A DNA stretch of 64,000 nt from Monarcha castaneiventris obscurior (Eukaryota; Chordata; Aves; Passeriformes; Monarchidae): NCBI GenBank assembly GCA_026261815.1, contig JAMPIT010000890.1, forward strand, positions 13,112,001-13,176,000, given 5' to 3'. Shown one piece after another: positions 1-10,545 of this stretch (position 1 is the first letter of the stretch; every line of letters begins with the position of its first letter). The position numbers and the translations under genes were made by a program. The notes below the pieces were generated by a model, which searched no databases, was not told where the DNA came from, and was given only the letters and a program-made list of their open reading frames with translations.

Positions 1-171
1 TTGCTGTCTGAACAGAAGGAAGATGCTGTACTTCACTCTTTCTAAGCAACAGAGTCTCCCTAGTTTGCTAATTTATCTATCAGCCTGACCACATACAGCT
101 GCTATTGGTGGGAATTGAACACTCTTTTTCCTCTAAATTTAGCCCAAACTGTAATTTCTGTAAATACCTTC

Positions 172-176
172 TGTGC
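172..176. repeat. Left target-site duplication of the solo LTR
   Basis: TGTGC directly abuts the first TG of the LTR and is repeated exactly at 746-750. The LTR itself also begins TGTGC, so a left boundary at 172 is possible by eye. The matching right copy supports 177 as the true start. Confidence 0.85.
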
Positions 177-442
177 TGTGCTGGTTTTGGCTGGGCTAGA
201 GTTAACCTTCTTCACAGTGGGAAGATGGGGCTAAGTTTTGGATTTGTGCTGAACATAGTGTTGATAATATAGAGATGTTTTTATTATTGCTGAGCAGGGC
301 TTACACAGAGCCAAGATGTTTTCATACTGCCATGTTTGTGAGGAAGTTGGGGGTGTGCTGAGGCTGGGAGGAGACATAGCCAGGACAGGTGACCCCAAAT
401 GACCAAAGAGATATTTCAGGCCATATGACATCATGCTCAGAA

Positions 443-448
443 TATAAA
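443..448 (+). promoter_or_regulatory. TATA box of the LTR promoter
   Basis: TATAAA lies 266 bp inside the LTR and about 180 bp upstream of the ATTAAA at 629-634. That is the normal U3-R order, with R beginning near 475. The LTR could in principle drive a host transcript to the right, but nothing here shows that it does. Confidence 0.6.
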
Positions 449-628
449 GTGGTGGGAAGAAGGAGGAAGGGGCAACATTTGGCATGATGGTGTTTGTCTT
501 CCCAAGTAACTGTTACACGGGATGGGGCCCTGCTCTCCTGGAGATGGCTGAACACCTGTCTGCCCATGGGAAGCACTGAATTAATTCCTTGTTTTGCCTT
601 GCTTGTGTGCACTGCTTTTGCTTTCCCT

Positions 629-634
629 ATTAAA
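629..634 (+). terminator. Polyadenylation signal of the LTR
   Basis: ATTAAA sits in the 3' third of the LTR, followed by T-rich and GT-rich sequence. This is the usual signal at the R/U5 border of a retroviral LTR. ATTAAA is the commonest natural variant of AATAAA. Confidence 0.55.
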
Positions 635-745
635 ATGTCTTTATCTCAGCCCACAAGTTTTTGACCTTTTACCCTTTTGATTCTCTTCCCCATCCTGCTG
701 GTGGGGGGGTGACCAAGTGGCTGCGTTGGCTGGGGTTAAACCACA

Positions 746-750
746 TGTGC
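746..750. repeat. Right target-site duplication of the solo LTR
   Basis: TGTGC follows the terminal CCACA of the LTR and matches 172-176 with no mismatch. It is the duplicated host sequence produced by integrase-mediated insertion. Confidence 0.85.
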
Positions 751-3700
751 CTTGCACTGTTTTGCTCAAAAATATGTTTAAAAGGCTCTACATTGTCTTT
801 TCCACATTAGAAGGTGAATCAGTACTGCCAGTAGCTGATTCCTGAAGAAGGAAGGCTCAGTAGGGAAGCAGTGTCTCTCATGTCCCCAGCTGGTTATTGT
901 TATAATATCCTTGAAACATTACCAAATTTGCTAACAGTACTTAGCAGTGGGTCCAGGAAACAAATAAAATTTTCTCTGCTCGTAATAGCTTTATTCAGAA
1001 GCAGAGCAGCAGCCTGGTAAGGGTTAATGGAGGCTTGTCTACCTCTGAGAACTGTTGCTGCAGCCCAGGCTGCATGGGACAACAGATAGAAGGCAGGAGG
1101 GTGCTTCAGTCCAGCTCCTCTGAGATGTGACCCTGCTGCAGGACAACCTGCTCAGGGCAGGCACAGGGCTGCAGTGTGGGGGCCCACCTCTCACCCTCAC
1201 CGTAGCTGGCTCCAAACACTCTTGTCATTCATTCTTTGTATTCAGCACTGCTTGTAGTTTATTTTTATTCTACTGTATTTGTCATGATGCAACTTCTCTG
1301 ACTCTTTACTGTAGAGACTCTTCTTATTTATTAGCTTAGGATGAGTTTCATATATCTCAAATACTTCTACCACGCATTGTAAGTATCTATTTCTTGCTCC
1401 TTTTTCTGGTGTTTACATCAATTACATTTTATGTACCCTTAAACAAAAATGTGTAGGTTCGATTTTTTCATAACCTTGAGATTTGACTGCTATTTTCTAG
1501 AGAGCTGTCTTTAAATTTAAACCTGGAACTCGTTCAGGAGCTAATTATTTTTTTACTTCTAAAAGAAATACTATCCACAGATCTCTACAGCAAAGGAAGA
1601 GCATTCCTCCTAGAAAGAGTCTTAGTAGCTGAACTTCAGTTTCAGTATTTGCTAGGAAAATTTAGCTGACTTAGTGTAAAAAAACCAAATAATTTTAAAT
1701 TAAATTATATTTTTGATGCAATCATAAATTTGAAAATAGTCCTTGATTTCTACTACCAAAGCTGGAAAAGTGAATAGCTAGAAATAATGCTGATTACAAG
1801 GACTGCAGAATAAGCTGTAGAGCTCCACAAGGAAGTCTTGATTAAAGACAGCATTAAGGTCCAAGGAAAATGGAGACTTGGAAAAATCTTTCAAAACTTG
1901 TAACTTGAGAATGTTTGCCTTTATGGAAGGGAAGGAAGATGGATGATGCTTGAACTATGCCTGAAATAAAAGTGCCTTTACCCTTTCCTCATGATTAAAG
2001 CTTTTAAAATTTTCCTGAAATACTGTGATTGTGCTTAAATATATATTTGCTTTTGAAACCTGACTGGTTTCAGAAGGTCCTGTCTTAATTATAGAAGATT
2101 TGTGCCCAGTTTCTCATGTCACACCCCTGCATTATAAAAATAAAAGCTGGAGCAAATCTTGCTAACCTCTTAACCCAGGAACTGAAGAAATTTCTCTAGC
2201 TAGTAAAATGGCTAAAAAACCCAAGAGAAACTAGTTTTAAATGAGGAGGATTAAATATTTCAATTTTCAAGGCCACTCCTCATGAAGATGTTGGTCCAGA
2301 TCTTCCCTCTTTGAGGCTTCATTCTAGCTGTGGCCCTGGCTGTGGAATTGTTGCACCTGCTTTTCTTTTTGATGCACAATAAGTTGGAGCACTGGAAATA
2401 ACTATGAGAGTGCTGAAGATCGTGAAAGTCTCAAGCCTTCATACCCAGGAGGGCAGTGAGGGTCTGCTGCTGGATGTGTCCCAGCCTAGACCATGGTGGT
2501 TTCTCTTTGAGTGAGCCAAGCTTCCTCACTGCCCTAAGACGAGAGCACCTCCAGCTCCCTCCTACCTGCCAAGCAAGGGCATGGACTAAAAAAGTGCACT
2601 GGAGCAAAAACGGAAGTCCCCGTGCATTGACTGTAAGAAACACAGACTGTAAGTCTCCACTCTTTTGACTACTATTCTTAAAAAAATCCTGAAACACAAT
2701 ATAAACAGAAAAAACCCTGTAGCCTAGTACAAGTTCTGCTTATTTGTGGTTCATATTTGGAGAGAACCAAAAAAAGAAGTTATTTTGAGGTGCCAGTGAG
2801 TGGCAGCTTAACTGAAATAATCATAGTAGTCCAGACAAAGACAGTAGTGCTTAGACTTTGATCAGCACCTTTTAATCTCTCCTATGATAAATTAAAAAGG
2901 TTTGTCTTCATCTCCAGCTACTGGAGTTGGATCCAGTCTGGTGCCCAGATGACTCAAGTCTGGTGTCCTGTCAACTTTAAGGAAGTTTGGCTCCAGGACT
3001 ACTTTGCTGTTACAGTCTAGGGCATAGAAAAACAATACAGACTTTGGATACATTTCATTTTGATCTCTGGAGATCCAACAGACTAGTCATGACTGTGAAT
3101 GTGGCCAGTTTGTAGGAAAATTGTCCCACATGCTGATTGTGTATCTGATGTCCAAATCCACTCTGTGGATCAAAGGGATATCTGCAAGGAAACAAGAAAG
3201 GAAGTAAATCTGAAAACAGCCCTGAAACTTGTACACATCTGAAAGGATTTGGCCCCCTTATGAACTGCTGACAGTTTTGCCACTGCAATCTGTGTGAGAG
3301 CCATCAGAAATAGTGGATGAAAAACCAAAGCAGAAAAGACTTTGCCTAAATCTAATGAACTGAAAAGGGAAAGATTTCATTTCCACAAGCACATTTGCAC
3401 GATGTGAATTGAGCACACCAAAGACTGAACACAATGGCACATACTGAGGGAAGGCAGAGTAACTAATTGGCAGGTGACCAATTACTCCTAAGAGTAATTT
3501 TAGTGATACTGGTACATGTATACTTGAGTGACTTTGCTCCCAAATAACAATTTAATTTGATAACAATTATTAAAATAAAAGTAGTTTCACCAGACCTCTT
3601 TTGTGAAGTCATTGTAAACAGTGAATAGAGAATAGCATAGCCTTACTTAGCAGTTCTGAAAGGTATTAGTTGGGTTGGGAAAAATAAAGAATTTGTCTGT

Positions 3701-3984
3701 GGCCAAATTACAAGAGGAATCATGTATATTTGGCCATTCCTCAACAAAATGTGGCAGAAAACAGTAATATGAATATTCTTCAGAAACTTTAAAAAAAATA
3801 TTTCTAGGAGGGGATGGAAACCAGTTCAGCAGGCATTGACTCCCATTCTTGTTATCGTAGACTTCCTAAATTATTTTCTTCTGGTCTATAAGTGGCTGTA
3901 TGGCATAGGTTTACTCACATTCTCTCTCAAAGTCTTGTCAAACTGATCTGATTTCCTCTTAGGTACAGAAAATACACCTCATAA
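751..3984. other. Unannotated AT-rich sequence
   Basis: I see no gene, RNA or repeat that I recognise. ORFs reach only 88 codons, overlap on opposite strands (for example 2431-2697 minus and 2456-2668 plus) and show no family resemblance. Old repeats too decayed to recognise by eye may be present. Confidence 0.55.
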
Positions 3985-4400
3985 GAGGAACAACCATTTA
4001 ACCTTACTTTGCCTTTACTAAAGTGTTTGACATTCTCAGGGGCATAAATGTCATTGATTTAAGATGATGTCATGAACAAATGGGGGCGAAACTGTGCTCA
4101 GAGAATGATGATCCGTTGTTCCCTGTCAGATGGAGGAATATGTAAAGCACAGCTGAGATTTGAGATGAGTCTTGTTCTGCTTGATGGCTTTCATTGCTAA
4201 TGGTAGGCAGTTACACCATGGAGAACAGAGAGTCCTTACTGCGATGACAGCGAGCCAGAAAGGAAGAGTGAACACTTCAGAGATGAGCTTTGGAGTCTAA
4301 ATGATCTTGATGAATGGACAGCATGGAATGGAAGAAGCAGGATGTTTTTCAGTAGAGGCAAGGAACAAGACAAGCTCAGCACCAGGAGCTACAGCTGCTG
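3985..4400 (+). mobile_element. Ancient CR1-type LINE fragment (reverse-transcriptase region)
   Basis: The stretch follows, with many substitutions and indels, the part of CR1-like LINEs that encodes the middle of the reverse transcriptase. The block tttgcctttactaaagtgtttgac near 4010 resembles the codons for the 'DFTKAFD' strand. The block around 4115-4190 resembles the following 'NGSLSDWRNV...GVPQGSVLGPVLF' region, and 4290-4390 resembles the 'NDLDKLEKWS...MKFN' region. No long frame survives, so it is dead. Divergence places it with the old reptile-type CR1 copies, not with the avian CR1 at 8160-9039. Ends are approximate. Confidence 0.6.
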
Positions 4401-4567
4401 GAACAGGGAGAGCAGAACAGGGGTAGGTAGCAGTGCACTGAGGGACTCATACTCCATGGTTTGAGTGGCCCCTGGGCAGCTGAGCTCCGAAAGCATCAAG
4501 TCTCTAACCCCATGGTTACTTGTGCGTGTTGTACCTGCTTTGGGCTGATTTCTCAGGAGGACTTAGG

Positions 4568-4775
4568 GACCCAGGTTCAGCTGAAATCCGTGAGAGTTTT
4601 ACTCGTAAATACTTTTTAAGTATCTGAATCCCTGCTCCTCATCTGTAAAATGGAGAAGATAATATTTCTCTCCCTCACAAGTGTGCTTTTAGCATAAATA
4701 CATTAGAGATTGTAAAGAATTAAGATGCTCCGGTAATGGGGATCATATAAGTACTTCAGATAAAGCTGTTTCTCT
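4568..4775 (+). mobile_element. MIR-type SINE remnant (amniote MIR family)
   Basis: The core 'ctcctcatctgtaaaatgg' and the A/T-rich text after it follow the MIR family in its forward orientation. The tail around 4690-4760, with 'agattgtaaagaattaagatgctc' and 'atataagtacttcagata', follows the tail of the MIR copies found across amniotes. MIRs are tRNA-derived SINEs mobilised by L2 LINEs and long inactive. The tRNA-like 5' end is too decayed to mark. Confidence 0.7.
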
Positions 4776-5064
4776 TTCCTCCTTGCACCTCTCTACATGG
4801 CAAATTAGACTAAAATTAATCCAATATAGCTTTCTCATCCTTATAGTATTTTTATTCAGGCATTTACATGCTTTACATTGCTGGGGTTTGGCACTTCTCT
4901 CCTTCAGGGCATGGCACAGAGAAGCGCTGTCTGAGAATTGTGGATAAGTTGGGACAGAAAATCTGAGCATGTGGATACCAAAAAGGTTTCTTGGCAACAA
5001 AAATAATTGGAGAACTACCAGAACTTTCTCTTGCATTTGACAGCCTCTTTTTCCTTGTGACTTC

Positions 5065-5125
5065 ATAATAGAGTATCTCAAGTTGGAAGGGACCCATAAG
5101 GATCATTGAGTACAGCTCCCAGCTT
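5065..5125 (-). mobile_element. CR1 LINE 3' tip
   Basis: Read on the plus strand, 'cataatagagtatctcaagttggaagggaccc' is followed by 'aaggatcattgagtacagctccc'. This is the reverse complement of the last 60 or so bases of an avian CR1. CR1 copies are usually truncated at the 5' end, so a bare tip is normal. Confidence 0.75.
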
Positions 5126-7299
5126 GTGATAAATAATCCAAAAGTGGGATTCCCCCTCCCAAATTGGTTCAAATTAAATCTCTAATAGCCACCATTTGGA
5201 AGTATGCACTTTTAAGCATTTTTGGCTAAAGCCTTGCTATTTGCTAGCCTTACCTTAGGCTTCAGGAAATACAGGAATATACAGGTGTATATGTCTCCAT
5301 GGATTATACAGTGAAATGAAGCACCTCCATGCGTGGTTCTTCTGGAGAATTTGAACCAGCAGAGGACACTCAATTATCAAGTGAGGAAACCAAATATGGA
5401 TGGAGGGAAAATCTGCCTTAAGTATGTCCAGAATGGTCCCAGATAAATATTCAAGGAATGAAAGAACCCATGCAAAACCAAGAGAAAGGGCTATTAGAAG
5501 AGAAACCCAAGCCCTTCTTTTGGTAGCAGAAGAGTAGGAAGCTGGACTTGAACATTTTGAAGTATATTTTGAATTATGAGACAGTTCACATTTTGATCCA
5601 AGTATCAGTTCCCCAGCTGCTGAGGAGGGATGTAGGATAATGACAATTAGTATAAAACAGCACTGTCAGTTTTTGGTAGGGGATTTACATAGCAGCAAAC
5701 CAAAATGCTTTTACTACTTACGTCTCTTCTGTTCAAGAAAGCTAACATCAGAAGCAAGGTAGCCAGTGGTGACTAACAGTAGTCCTGCTGGAGTCCCGAT
5801 CTGCTGGCTCTTCCTATTCCCCTCAGGAGAAACAGGTCGGACTGAACAAATGAGAAGTTTTATGTGCAGTCTATTTTCAGCAAGTGCAATGGCTGGCTGT
5901 GCTTGAATCTGGAGCCAGAGGAACCAAAGGGAAAGCATGAGGGAGGGAGGAAAAAGGAAGTCATGTCTGTCTGTTGCATGACTGAAGTGGTGTTGCCTGT
6001 AACACTCAAGCAGGAACCAAGGTGTGTGTTGGGCAGAGAAGTAAATATTTGAGGCGCTTTGGTTTTCAGGAGGGTTAAGAACCGAGACTTTACAAATCTG
6101 GTGGAAGAATCAAGTTGCTTTGATGTGGAAGTAGTTCTGGTCTGCAGTGGGACTTGTGTTTTGTAATTTCGAAAAGCAGCTTTAATAAATATAAGTTTTA
6201 GGGTAGCCTATGGAGAAAATTATCCTTAGGATTTTAATATTCAAGGAGAGTCATGCCTGTGAGGGCCCTTCAAATGCACTGGGTCTGCTAGGGCAGTTTC
6301 TGCTCCTGTGACTGGGCTCACTGTTAACCCAGCAGCAGGCAGAAATTGAGGCAGAGTGTTCAAGGGCTTTATCTTGTTACTCTACCACACTGTGATCCTG
6401 TTCCTCTGAAGTCCCTTTGAGCTCAGCAGCAGCAGATCCAGCAGCCACAAGTGAGCAAGCATCAGACCACCAGACAGAAGCAACTACCCAAAGGTTTTAG
6501 GGTTTGCCCATGCTGGCAGGATATATGAATAGCAAAGCATTGCTCATGTGCGATTTTAAGTTGTTTGTGACCAGATGTGCTTCTAGCACTGCACAGTGCA
6601 ACTGAGGGTGCAGCCTTCTGGGAGAGCACTCAAATTCATTGTCATTATAAATCCAAGCCCAATTACTATGACCTGAGGCCATATCATGTTCACTGTGCAG
6701 AGAATTCAAGCAGGACTTTGCAAGAAACACCTGCATGGCTTTTCCAAGTGGTTGCCAGAGTATACAGTGGTCGTCAGCAATTAAAAGATCAGGGAGATAA
6801 TGGGCAGGAAGGACTGCAAAATATTCATAACTTTAAATGTGTTTTAGAGGCAAAAATGTAATATTTCAACACATAGCACCATTGATCATGAGTGTCAGGA
6901 GTGCTCAGAGTATTACAAACTAATGTATTAGGTTGTGTTTTCTTTAATAAGTCTGCGTAAGGAATGGGAGATAAGAGGGTTAATAAAAAAATTGCAAATA
7001 TCTTAGGAGTTTACATATATTTTCTGAAGGAAGCTTAGGGAACTTCCCTCACAGAATTTAGCTTCTCATGTGACAAATGTTTCTTCCTTAAATGCAATTT
7101 TTGTGTCATCCTTGATTTTGAGGCTGGAACATGTCTGTGACCATTTGTTTGTGAAGGCTCTTTATGCTTTCTCACTATACAATTGTGAAATGTCTGAATG
7201 TGCTTTGATTTGCATTATTTCTTTTCTGTCTTTTTTCTCATCCCAATTTTCAGCTCCCTTTTGTCCTGAGAAATTAAATAATTTTCTTTTTTTGGCAGC
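5126..7299. other. Unannotated sequence
   Basis: I recognise nothing here. ORFs are at most 94 codons (6577-6861 plus, overlapped by 6497-6736 minus) and have the low-information look of chance frames. Pyrimidine-rich text at 7210-7300 ('ttttctgtcttttttctc' then 'tttttggcag') resembles a splice acceptor at about 7298, just before the GC-rich block. Confidence 0.5.
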
Positions 7300-8060
7300 G
7301 AAGTGACTGCCTTGTTGGAGCAAAGATATTTTTCTCAGCTGTGTCCTCTTGTTGCCAGCCCCAGGCCAGGCTCCCTGACAGGTCACCCTGTGATGGCACC
7401 AGAGTCCTCTTGGGAGCAGTGGGAGCACTGTTATTCCCGGCAGTGCCAGGGAGGGGATGCCAGGGCCAGCTGGGCCCCCTTGGTGCCCCCGAGGCAGCCT
7501 GGGCTACGCCACACGCAGAGTGCCTACGTCAGGAAGCACAAGGCAGCCAGCAAAGAGCCCACAAAGCAGAAAGGCAGGCTCCTGCTGCCAAATACCATGT
7601 CCTTATGCTCTGCATGCCTCATCAGACACCCTGCAGCAAGGGTTCATTATTCAGCCTCTTCCTTGCCCTGCCGTATCAGTAGGAGGTTTGCTGCCAGGGC
7701 TGGTGGCCCCTACACCACACCAGGACCCAGAGCCCAGCCCCAGGTGAGGTGAGGGCTCGCTCTCCCACCCTGCAGTGGGCAGGGAGGTGCCTGGATGTAC
7801 AGGTAGGCTCTGCAACCCTCTATGTTTCAAAGGGAGGGAACAGAGCTCCAGGAGGCTCTGAAGAAGAAGAGGATAAGGGGGGTAGCAGGCAGGCCAGGCA
7901 CAGAACAGACGTGTCCTGTGGCTCCTGTGGTGCTGCATTGCCATGCACGAGCTGTCTCCCCACCCTCACCCAGACATGGCCATGCTGGACAAGCCACAGC
8001 CCCTCCTGGGTTCTGTGAGTCACTCCCCGCCCGCAGACTTGCTTAACGACAAGTGTTATG
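7300..8060. other. GC-rich, CpG-poor block with overlapping chance ORFs
   Basis: Composition rises sharply after about 7310. Three plus-strand frames stay open at once (7303-7752, 7341-7682 and 7457-7747; 149, 113 and 96 codons), and minus-strand frames are also open. That pattern comes from few A/T stop codons, not from selection on one frame. CpG is scarce (I count about a dozen in 760 bases), unlike the island at 37 kb. The translations show no domain I know. It could be a decayed island, an old LTR or the 3' end of a transcript. I cannot choose between them. Confidence 0.45.
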
Positions 8061-8159
8061 TGTTTGGTTGTAGCCCCTGTGACTTATGGGTGAGTCAGGG
8101 CTAGCTGCTCCTGTTTTCTCTTGCCCCAAAACATAAGGTCTGGTGAGCAGAAAAGGGCC

Positions 8160-9039
8160 TGGAGCTGTCTGAAATCTTAATGATACCAAGTTGTGTGGGA
8201 GTGCTGATCTGCTGGAGGGTAGGAAGGCTCTGCAGAGGGATCTGGACAGGTTGGACTGATGGACCGAGGCCAATGGTATAAGATTCAACACAGGGAAGTG
8301 CTGGGTCTTGCCCTCTGGTCACAACAACCCCAGGCAGTGCTACAGGCTGGGGAAGAGTGTCTGGAAAGCTGCCTGGTGCAAAAGGACCTGGAAATGCTGG
8401 TCAACAGTGGCTGAACCTGAGCCAGCTGTGCCCAGGCAGCCAAGAAGGCCAATGGCATCCTGGCTTGTGTCAGGAATCGTGTGGCCAGCAGGACCAGGGC
8501 AGTGACTGTCCTTCTGTGAGGCCATACCTTGAATCCTGTGTTCAGTTCTGGGCCCCTCACAACGAGAAGGAGATTGAGGGGCTGGAGTGTGTCCAGAGAA
8601 GGGCAGTGGAGCTGCTGAAGGGTCTAGAGAGTAACTTACCTGAGGAGCAGCTGAGGGAGCTGGGGGTGTTTAGCCTGGAGAAGAGGAGGCTCAGGGAAGA
8701 CCTTACTGCTCTCTACAACTACCTGAGAGGATGTTGTGGCCAGAGGTTGGTCTCTTCTCCCAGGTAACCAGTGATAGGATGAGAGGAAATTGAATCAAGC
8801 TGCACCAGAGGAGGTTCAAGTTTGATAGCAGGAAGAATTTCTTCATGGAAAGGGTAGTTAAACATTGGAATGGATTGTTCAGAGACATGATGGAGTCACC
8901 ATCCCCGGACGTGTTCAAAGAAACAACTGCATGTGTCATGTAGTGCTCCGGTCTAGTTGACATGATGGTGATCAGGCAAAGGTTGGACTCAATGATTTTA
9001 GAGGTCTTTTCCAACCCAAATGATTCTGTGATTCTGTGA
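8160..9039 (+). mobile_element. CR1 LINE, 3' 880 bp, plus strand
   Basis: This is the largest and best preserved LINE in the window. It covers the C-terminal part of CR1 ORF2 and the short 3' untranslated region. Motifs readable in the frame at 8357-8767 include [15 protein letters not shown] and [19 protein letters not shown], both typical of the CR1 reverse-transcriptase C-terminus. The frame breaks upstream and after 8767, so no protein is made. The end, 'gaggtcttttccaaccc' followed by two copies of ATTCTGTG at 9024-9038, is the diagnostic CR1 terminus. The element is 5'-truncated, as most CR1 copies are. Confidence 0.92.
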
Positions 9040-10009
9040 ACGTGCCCTGCAGGTTTAAGGCAGGGGTGCAGCTGAGGGCACTTCAGCATGAGGGTAGTTT
9101 GTCGGGATTATGCTTGGAGAGAATTTAATGGACAGTGACAGAAGGAGGGTGGCTCCTGTTTTTCATACAGAGTGGGAACTGGGCTAAAAACAAGGTGAAT
9201 GAAAGGCAGAGGACAAGCAGTGTTCATCCTTAAATGCTGCCAGGCTTCTCAAACCTACTGTGCATGGCCTGTCTGTGGCTCTTTTGGCTCGTCCTCTTCA
9301 GGTGGGCATAAGCCCTGTTCTCTGAAAAGATGTAGCAGGCTTCCCTAGCTCTTGCCTTCCTGAAGCCCCTTGCTTTGAAACCTGACTCTTGTGCAGCTCT
9401 CAGTAAGGACCATTCCACCACGGAGGCTGTTACCTGGTGTAAGGGTAATGCCTTAAGACCCTGGCGGAAGTCCCATTCTGGAGCACCTGGATTGCTTCGC
9501 TAGCAGCACCCCTGCCTGCATGGCCCATGGAATGTGCTCACTGCTGTGTTAAGAAAAGCCCACAGCAGAACACTTGCCAGATCCTTTTGGGCTTTATGTT
9601 TCTCCCAGTGCTGTGGTATTCACATGCGTTTTGTGCTACGCCAGTGGCATCGTCTCCACTGACATGCATGACCTGTGGTACAATGCAATCCTGTGGCAAA
9701 TCTTAGGACAGCAGGTCACCAAAAATGTTGCTTTTAAAATGTAATGTACAGAAATCAGGAGAGCCAGTCATGTGCAGCATGGTTTCCCTCTCTGTGAGTT
9801 ATTGCAGGAGAAGATTAGTGCCTCTTGCTTCTTCCAGTGCCTTGCCAGCCTTCCAGTCCTTCCACAAGAAGAAGAAGAAACACAGTATGGGGACGGGATG
9901 CCACTGCTGTGAGTGGATTGCTGTTGCCACACAGTCAGGCTGCATCTGGGGAAAGGGAGCACTGCCTGTTCGTTGTGCTCTAAGACTGGAGAGTGTGTGT
10001 CCCCTTCAC
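9040..10009. other. Unannotated sequence between a CR1 and a MIR copy
   Basis: Nothing recognised. The longest frames (9725-10051 plus, 108 codons; 9768-10013 minus, 81 codons) overlap on opposite strands, and the longer one runs into the MIR remnant. Confidence 0.5.
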
Positions 10010-10185
10010 GCAAACCCTGACAAGCTGGGTGGTCTCAGTGGAGACTTTTAACCTCTCTGCACTTCTACTTCCCCTATGTATAAAATGGGGATAATAATAA
10101 TTAACTCTTTCACAGAGGTACGGTGCTTTCATGCCCATAGAGTGCTTTGAAGGGGTAGAATACTTAGCACTATTGTAGCTTTTCA
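10010..10185 (+). mobile_element. MIR-type SINE remnant (best copy)
   Basis: 'acttttaacctctctgcac' leads into 'cccctatgtataaaatggggataataataatta', the highly recognisable MIR core. It is followed by 'cacagaggt' and, near 10140, 'gtgctttgaagg...acttagcactattgta', which corresponds to the MIR tail. Similarity is high for an element of this age. The orientation is the same as the copy at 4568-4775. Confidence 0.8.
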
Positions 10186-10189
10186 AATT

Positions 10190-10545
10190 TCAGCTGTATT
10201 TCATTGCAAGTATAACAGAGAGTGATATATTGGTTTAAAAACATATTTGAAACTGTCGGTAATTAGGAAGTCGGGTAATGGCAATTAATGCTCTCAGACA
10301 TGGTGTTACTGCTCTTCTCCAAACTATAGCTCATTTAAAATGCTAGCCCTATAATTTATTAGCAATATTTAATACCTCAGTGACCATAAACCTCAGTGTT
10401 TTATTACCACTGATTACCATATGTTTGATGTTCTGCCCAGTGTTACACAATCCAAAACAAATTACTCTCAGGAAGCTGGATATTATATAAATACAGAAAA
10501 GCAATAAATAATGCATTGAAGAAACAATTTTCTGTGGGTTCTAAC
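10190..10545. promoter_or_regulatory. Candidate conserved noncoding element, AT-rich with homeodomain cores
   Basis: The block is dense in TAATTA/ATTA-type cores, including GGTAATTAGG at 10259-10268 and CAATTAATG near 10283. It has no ORF and no repeat signature, and it looks unlike the decayed repeats on either side. This is inference from composition only. AT-rich DNA contains such cores by chance. Confidence 0.2.

Larger units (their letters stand above)
177..745 (+). mobile_element. Solo LTR of an avian ERVL-like endogenous retrovirus
   Basis: The element starts with TG and ends with CA (tgtgctggtt to ggttaaaccaca). It is flanked by identical 5-bp repeats, TGTGC, at 172-176 and 746-750. 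A 5-bp duplication fits class III (ERVL-like) insertions, and the text resembles a common bird LTR family that I know by pattern, not by an exact name. Internal signals lie in the right order: a TATAAA box at 443-448, which puts transcription start near 475, and an ATTAAA polyadenylation signal at 629-634. No gag, pol or env sequence follows and there is no second LTR, so this is a solo LTR left by recombination between the two ends of a provirus. Short ORFs across it are fortuitous. The intact duplication and sharp ends suggest it is younger than the other repeats here. Confidence 0.9.

Noticed and set aside
231..612. Minus-strand ORFs of 84 and 96 codons
   Set aside because: They lie inside the solo LTR, antisense to it, and have no independent support.
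7303..7752. 149-codon GC-rich ORF as a protein gene
   Set aside because: Other frames on both strands are equally open, composition explains the length, and no domain is visible. It is kept only as a finding to test.
8357..8767. 136-codon ORF as a host gene
   Set aside because: Its sequence is the C-terminal remnant of CR1 ORF2, broken at both ends.
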